In this document: piece after piece, positions 6,677-9,857 of the stretch | Numbering within the stretch: position 1 is the first letter of the stretch | Layout: every line of letters starts with the position of its first letter | Assembly: GCA_964575715.1 (NCBI GenBank) | Contig: CAZNSG010000258.1 | Location: 1 to 9,857 of the forward strand | Source of the DNA: PNAI01 sp964575715 | Lineage (GTDB): Bacteria; Pseudomonadota; Alphaproteobacteria; Rhizobiales; Xanthobacteraceae | DNA: 9,857 bases | Direction: 5' to 3' | The notes under the pieces: model-generated | The model's database searches: none | What the model saw: the letters and a program-made list of their open reading frames with translations, nothing else | Told to the model about the DNA's origin: nothing | Made by a program: the position numbers and the translations under genes

Positions 6677-7114
6677 TTATGGCTTGTTCGGCGCTGCTGA
6701 CGTGGCGGGCGAGAGCAGCAAGGTGGTTCGTTCGCCTTCGAGGACAAGTCTAGGCCCGTCCATGCGCCAGCGCGTCACTGCTTTCAGCGCGGTGAGAAAG
6801 CTTGCCTCGGCCGTCATCTGATCTACACAGAACATCTTGGTGGTGCCGAGATTACCCACGCCGAACTGCTTGTCCCCGAGTGTGATGTGGCTGATCCAAC
6901 TATTGCAGCCGGCAAACCCCACCCCCGTGAGCACATCGCGATTTACGTCGAGGCTGACCGCAAGCGTGGGAGACTTCGCCGCATAGTCATGCCCATTGAG
7001 CGAACTCGCCACGAAGCGCTGGTTGACGGGAAACCCAAATTGCGATTGTGCCGCGGCGGCCACGGACACCACCAGGACCGTGAGCATCTGCGGCAGATAG
7101 CTGATTGTTCGCAT
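6677..7114 (-). CDS. Secreted META-domain (HslJ-like) protein
   Basis: This 145-residue protein has a signal peptide (MRTISYLPQMLTVLVVSVAAAA, cleavage near residues 21-24) followed by one META domain (about 30-138). Diagnostic pieces are FAGCNSW (67-73), GVGNLGTTKMFC (85-96), E103 with FLTAL (106-110), and WRMDGPRLVLEG (116-127). These match the GCN...TxMxC...E..fl..L..v..w pattern of HslJ/META proteins, which are small periplasmic or lipid-anchored proteins linked in E. coli to heat shock and novobiocin resistance. The mechanism is unknown. Cys70 and Cys96 could form a disulfide. No lipobox is seen. GGAGGA just upstream of ATG 7114 supports the start. The gene is convergent with the Alph_Pro_TM gene (31-bp gap) and divergent from the DUF6460-like gene. 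Confidence 0.85.
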   Translation of the reverse strand: MRTISYLPQMLTVLVVSVAAAAQSQFGFPVNQRFVASSLNGHDYAAKSPTLAVSLDVNRDVLTGVGFAGCNSWISHITLGDKQFGVGNLGTTKMFCVDQMTAEASFLTALKAVTRWRMDGPRLVLEGERTTLLLSPATSAAPNKP

Positions 7115-7316
7115 GGAATTTCCTCCTCACTACGGCCTCGGGAAATCTTCTTTGTTGCTAGATTCGTGCAAGTCCGAACGGGGATATTTCTTCAGGCAAT
7201 TGCGGCAATGATTCGGTGCCATTGCGGCTAAACACGCCGTGTTGTTTCCACAATTGTGCCTTGATCGGGTCCGCTTTTCTTCAAGCTATGCTATCAGTGC
7301 GTCACGGAGGACTTTG

Positions 7317-7592
7317 ATGGCCAACTCCACGATGACGCGATTTTTCGGCGGACCGCCCCTGGCCGTGCTCGGCAAGCTCGTGCTGCTCTCGATCCTGATC
7401 GGGGTCGTGCTTTCGACGTTCGGGTTCGATCCGTGGAACATCGTCGACAGTATCCGGCAGCTCTTGCGCGCCATCTGGGAGATGGGCTTTGACGCATTCC
7501 GTTGGCTATGGCGCTATTTCCTGCTTGGCGCCGTGCTGGTGGTTCCGATCTGGTTGATCCTGCGGCTATTCCGAACACCGCGCGGGCGATAA
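7317..7592 (+). CDS. Small two-helix membrane protein, DUF6460-like
   Basis: The product is 91 residues. The frame is open from 7239, but ATG 7317 is chosen because GGAGG (7306-7310) lies 6 bases upstream. Two hydrophobic helices are clear: residues about 16-33 (LGKLVLLSILIGVVLSTFG) and about 66-84 (YFLLGAVLVVPIWLILRLF). They are joined by an amphipathic, tryptophan-rich segment (FDPWNIVDSIRQLL ... GFDAFRWLWR). The pattern GGPPLAVLGKLVLLS plus FDPW and MGFDAFRW recalls the DUF6460 family of Hyphomicrobiales, assigned from memory. No function is known. It is convergent with pyrD across a 23-bp gap. Confidence 0.75.
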   Translation: MANSTMTRFFGGPPLAVLGKLVLLSILIGVVLSTFGFDPWNIVDSIRQLLRAIWEMGFDAFRWLWRYFLLGAVLVVPIWLILRLFRTPRGR

Positions 7593-7615
7593 GCGAGCGA
7601 GCTCTCACCGCCGCT

Positions 7616-8707
7616 TTAACTCGGCCATTCCTCCGCCGTCACCGCCGCCGCATCGGCGCCGACGAGTTCGCCGAGCCGTTCCACCCCCTCGCGCTCAAGC
7701 GCGCGAATGAGCGTGGTTTTGATCTCATCCAAGAGCCCGAGCCCGCGATAGATCAAGCCCGAGTAGAGCTCAACAAGATCGGCGCCGGCTTTGATCTTGG
7801 CCAGCGCAGCCTCGCCCGAATCGATGCCGCCGACGCCGATGAGCGGAAACGCGCCTTCCACCCGCACGTAAGTTTCCGCCAGCATGCGCGTTGCAAACGC
7901 AAACAGCGGCTGGCCCGAAAGCCCGCCCGCCTGCTTCGCGGTCGCGCGATCGCGCAAGCTTGCCGGCCGCGCGAGCGTGGTGTTGGAAACGATCATGCCG
8001 TCGATGCGGCGGGCGCGCGCGACGCCGACCACGTCATCGAGATCGCTGAGCGTGAGATCGGGTGCGATTTTCAGCAGTACGGGCGTGGGGCCGGTCTGAG
8101 CCACCATGCGATCGCGTGCTGCCACAATGCGCGCGAGCAGATCGTCGAGCGCGGCGGCTTGCTGCAGATCGCGCAAGCCGGGCGTGTTGGGCGAGGAGAT
8201 GTTGATGGCGACGAAGCTCGTAACCGGCGCGAGCATTTCGATCAGCCGGACATAGTCGGCGGCGCGATCGCTCGAATCCTTGTTGGCGCCGATATTGACC
8301 CCGACGATGCCGCCCGCGTCCGCCCGCGCCGCGAGCCGTTCCAGCACGATAGAAGCGCCCGCGCTGTTGAACCCGAGCCGGTTGATCACGCCTTGATCGG
8401 CATCGAGGCGAAATACCCGCGGCCGCGAATTTCCGGCCTGTGCCAGCGGCGTCACAGTACCAACTTCGACAAAGCCGAAGCCAAGCCTGAGCAGCGCATC
8501 GGGTACTTCGGCGTTCTTGTCGAAACCGGCGGCAATCCCGATCGGATTCTTAAAATTGAGGCCAAAGACACGAACGCTCAGACGCGCATCGTCGGCGGGA
8601 GCACGCGGGAGCGGGAATTTGAGCGCGTTCAGCGTCAGCGCATGGGCGTTTTCCGGCTCTAGCGCCCGCAGCAACGGCCGGGCCAAGCGGTCGAAAAACC
8701 CAATCAC
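7616..8707 (-). CDS. pyrD: Dihydroorotate dehydrogenase (quinone), class 2
   Basis: The 363-residue length is normal for class 2 enzymes, which oxidise dihydroorotate to orotate in pyrimidine synthesis and pass electrons via FMN to quinone at the inner membrane face. The N-terminal amphipathic segment (FFDRLARPLLRALEPENAH) is the membrane/quinone-binding part specific to class 2. Core motifs follow in order: GIAAGFDKNAE (57-67, with Lys64), INRLGFNSAG (108-117), GVNIGANK (136-143), NISSPNTPGLRDLQ (169-182) with catalytic-base Ser172, LLKIAPD (211-217), SNTT (241-244), GVGGI (291-295) and YSGLIYRG (315-322). All expected residues are present; FNS in place of bacterial FNN also occurs in the human enzyme. 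The start is taken as GTG 8707; TTG 8710 is too close to the ribosome site. The gene is divergent from the S24 regulator. Confidence 0.96.
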   Translation of the reverse strand: MIGFFDRLARPLLRALEPENAHALTLNALKFPLPRAPADDARLSVRVFGLNFKNPIGIAAGFDKNAEVPDALLRLGFGFVEVGTVTPLAQAGNSRPRVFRLDADQGVINRLGFNSAGASIVLERLAARADAGGIVGVNIGANKDSSDRAADYVRLIEMLAPVTSFVAINISSPNTPGLRDLQQAAALDDLLARIVAARDRMVAQTGPTPVLLKIAPDLTLSDLDDVVGVARARRIDGMIVSNTTLARPASLRDRATAKQAGGLSGQPLFAFATRMLAETYVRVEGAFPLIGVGGIDSGEAALAKIKAGADLVELYSGLIYRGLGLLDEIKTTLIRALEREGVERLGELVGADAAAVTAEEWPS

Positions 8708-8713
8708 CAAACG

Positions 8714-8718
8714 CCTCC
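8714..8718 (-). promoter_or_regulatory. Ribosome binding site deciding the pyrD start
   Basis: CCTCC on the plus strand (GGAGG on the coding strand) lies 6 bases before GTG 8707 and only 3 before TTG 8710. The GTG gives N-terminus MIGFFDRLARPLL, which resembles class 2 PyrD beginnings. Confidence 0.75.
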
Positions 8719-8761
8719 GGGGGAAGACCGACCCTATCGGGGGCTCCCGCGCTGATCAAGG

Positions 8762-8783
8762 CAAGAGCCGTTCAAGAGCCGTT
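8762..8783 (+). repeat. Tandem 11-bp repeat in the pyrD/regulator spacer
   Basis: CAAGAGCCGTT occurs twice without a gap (8762-8772, 8773-8783), followed by a partial third copy (CAAG). It lies in the 5' region of pyrD and upstream of the S24 regulator gene. It may be a slippage product or a doubled protein-binding site. Confidence 0.6.
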
Positions 8784-8832
8784 CAAGCGCGCAGGAAGCA
8801 CTAGACAGATCGAAATTGAGGCACTAATTCCT

Positions 8833-8848
8833 ATTACTGGACAATAAT
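8833..8848. promoter_or_regulatory. Candidate operator dyad of the S24 regulator
   Basis: ATTACTG-GA-CAATAAT is an inverted repeat with 7-bp arms, one mismatch and a 2-bp centre, set in an AT-rich patch about 27-42 bases before the regulator start codon. C1/LexA-like dimeric repressors commonly bind such dyads over their own promoter. The AT-rich patch (8812-8855) is also the most promoter-like stretch in this spacer, although no well-spaced -35/-10 pair could be fixed. The operator role is inference. Confidence 0.4.
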
Positions 8849-8874
8849 CATAGAGATCAACCCCTCGGCCGAAC

Positions 8875-9516
8875 ATGCCAGCTCCCGCTATTCTGACCCA
8901 CGCGCAGATTTGGAACGCCATCGACCGGCTGGCGGCCCGCGCCAAACTTTCGCCGTCGGCCCTGGCCAAACGCTCCGGGCTCGACCCCACCACTTTCAAC
9001 CGCTCAAAGCGCATCACGCCGGAAGGCCGCGCGCGCTGGCCCTCGACCGAGTCGGTGGCCAAGGCGCTGGCCGCGACCGGCACGGGTGTCGAGACCTTTG
9101 TGTCGCTGATCGCCGACCGCACCGGCGCGGCGCAGGCGGTGCCGCTGATCGGCTTTGCCGAAGCCGGCGCCGGCGGCTATTTCGACGATGGCGGCTTTCC
9201 GGTCGGCAAGGGCTGGGACGAGATCTTGTTTCCCGCGGTCACCGACGAGCACGCCTATGCGCTGGAAATCTCCGGCGACTCCATGCAGCCGGCCTACCGT
9301 GACGGCGACGTCATCATCGTCTCGCCGGCGGCTCCGATCCGCCGCGGCGACCGTGTCGTGGTGCGGACTAAGGACGGCGAAGTGTTGGCTAAGGAACTCA
9401 AACGGCAGACGAAGAATATGATCGAGCTCAAATCGCTCAACGCCAATCATTCCGAGCGCACATTCGCGCTCGAAGACGTGGTTTGGATTGCCCGCATCGT
9501 GTGGGCGAGCCAGTAA
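8875..9516 (+). CDS. HTH-type transcriptional regulator with S24 (LexA/C1-like) peptidase domain
   Basis: The product is 213 residues. The N-terminal third holds a Cro/C1-like helix-turn-helix (about 12-66; KLSPSALAKRSGLDPTTFNRS is the turn region). The C-terminal half is an S24 self-cleaving domain. The nucleophile is Ser136 in ISGDSMQPAYRDGD, the general base is Lys173 in GEVLAKELKRQ, and the likely cleavage site is Ala97-Gly98 in GFAEAGAGGYFDDGG. All S24 catalytic parts are therefore present. Family knowledge: such repressors dimerise, bind operators and may inactivate themselves by autocleavage under stress. No phage genes are nearby, so this looks like a resident chromosomal regulator rather than prophage remains. 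The ATG at 8875 lacks a good Shine-Dalgarno (only CCTCGGCCGAAC upstream); a short-leader mRNA is possible. Targets are unknown; its own promoter and pyrD are the obvious candidates. Confidence 0.88.
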   Translation: MPAPAILTHAQIWNAIDRLAARAKLSPSALAKRSGLDPTTFNRSKRITPEGRARWPSTESVAKALAATGTGVETFVSLIADRTGAAQAVPLIGFAEAGAGGYFDDGGFPVGKGWDEILFPAVTDEHAYALEISGDSMQPAYRDGDVIIVSPAAPIRRGDRVVVRTKDGEVLAKELKRQTKNMIELKSLNANHSERTFALEDVVWIARIVWASQ

Positions 9517-9532
9517 GATCAACTCTCATAAT

Positions 9533-9702
9533 TCGTCATTCCGGCCGAGCCGCGATCCAAGTCGGCCTTGGCCGACTTGGAATCATCTGCAATCCGATCT
9601 CGGGTAAACCCGAGATCGGTGGCGAGAGCCGGAATCCATAACCACCGGCGGCGATTATGGATTCCGGGCTCGCGGGCTTAAGCCCGCGCCCCGGAATGAC
9701 GA
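9533..9702. repeat. Palindromic intergenic element with 12-bp terminal inverted repeats and four internal hairpins
   Basis: TCGTCATTCCGG (9533-9544) and CCGGAATGACGA (9691-9702) are perfect inverted ends. Inside lie four strong stems. H1 is an 11-bp stem (9557-9567 with 9570-9580, starting CCAAGTCGGCC). H2 is an 11-bp stem with TAAA loop (9594-9604 with 9609-9619, starting CCGATCTCGGG). H3 is a 13-bp stem (9629-9641 with 9655-9667) extended by GCGAG/CTCGC. H4 is a perfect 18-bp palindrome CGCGGGCTTAAGCCCGCG (9671-9688). 'CGTCATTCCGG...CCGGAATGACG' repeats are familiar in Bradyrhizobium-type genomes, from memory. It has no coding capacity. Lying 17 bp after the regulator stop, it could fold at the 3' end of that mRNA; no T-tract follows directly. 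Confidence 0.8.
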
Positions 9703-9791
9703 GTCAAATTTTTGTGAGTTGGTATACCCCGAATCCGAAGGAAGCTGTTTTTTTAGTTTACGCGGAGCCGGCGCGGTGATTCGCTGTCGGC

Positions 9792-9857
9792 ATGAGCGGA
9801 TTGATTCTGCGCGCGGAGGATCGGGCCTATTTTTTGATGATGATGCGCCGTCAGCTC
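9792..9857 (+). CDS. Possible start of a gene cut by the right edge
   Basis: An ATG at 9792 opens a frame that stays open for 22 codons to the window end (MSGLILRAEDRAYFLMMMRR...). The composition (LRAEDRAYFL plus basic MRR) faintly recalls the N-termini of some IS630-type transposases, but this is too short to assign. No good ribosome site is visible. In-frame ATGs at 9834, 9837 and 9840 could also serve as starts. Confidence 0.3.
   Translation, partial: MSGLILRAEDRAYFLMMMRRQL

Noticed and set aside
7261..7292. TTGATC ... TATGCT as a promoter for the DUF6460-like gene
   Set aside because: The spacing between the two boxes is 20 bases, longer than usual, and the matches are weak; a promoter must be near, but this one cannot be supported.
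8108..8117. Loss of the second Asn in the PyrD FNN motif as an active-site defect
   Set aside because: FNS is also found in human class 2 enzyme, and the first Asn, which contacts substrate, is retained.
7502..8662. 386-codon plus-strand frame opposite pyrD
   Set aside because: It is antisense to a gene with all PyrD motifs. High-GC codon use creates long antisense frames; composition is Arg/Ala/His-rich with no recognisable domain.

Overview
The window reads as chromosomal DNA of a high-GC alphaproteobacterium, most likely order Hyphomicrobiales (Bradyrhizobium / Rhodopseudomonas / Pseudolabrys-like). This rests on recognisable protein families: a DmdC-like acyl-CoA dehydrogenase, a PodJ-like Sel1 protein, a TauE + Alph_Pro_TM (TIGR02186) pair, a DUF6460-like protein, a class 2 PyrD and a stand-alone S24 repressor. 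It also rests on the intergenic repeats, which resemble the RIME-like and 'CGTCATTCCGG' palindromic repeats of this order. Genus is inference; no database was searched.

Layout, left to right. (1) 1-532, minus: N-terminal 177 codons of an acyl-CoA dehydrogenase running off the left edge. (2) 533-880: non-coding leader. (3) 881-4102, plus: a 1073-residue bitopic polarity-factor-like protein with a coiled-coil cytoplasmic part, one membrane helix and four Sel1 repeats predicted in the periplasm. (4) 4103-4921: about 820 bp without a convincing gene, holding two related mosaic repeat elements (4137-4367 and 4575-4883) around a 207-bp stretch that may contain gene debris. (5) 4922-6645, plus: two translationally coupled membrane genes, a TauE/SafE permease and an Alph_Pro_TM protein. 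(6) 6677-7114, minus: secreted META/HslJ-like protein. (7) 7317-7592, plus: small two-helix membrane protein, DUF6460-like. (8) 7616-8707, minus: pyrD, quinone-dependent dihydroorotate dehydrogenase. (9) 8875-9516, plus: HTH + S24 (LexA/C1-like) regulator, divergent from pyrD, with a candidate operator in the shared spacer. (10) 9533-9702: a third palindromic element with 12-bp perfect terminal inverted repeats. (11) 9792-right edge: possible start of another gene, only 22 codons.

The protein-coding genes look like ordinary core genes. The TauE/Alph_Pro_TM pair forms one transcription unit and is likely one functional module of unknown substrate. The most unusual content is non-coding. The three intergenic elements appear to be built from small, perfectly paired hairpin modules. 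A side-by-side reading of the first two shows the 5-base hairpin loop of one replaced in the other by a 182-bp chain of hairpins, including units with a 36-bp period. This suggests elements that grow by gaining hairpins inside hairpin loops.
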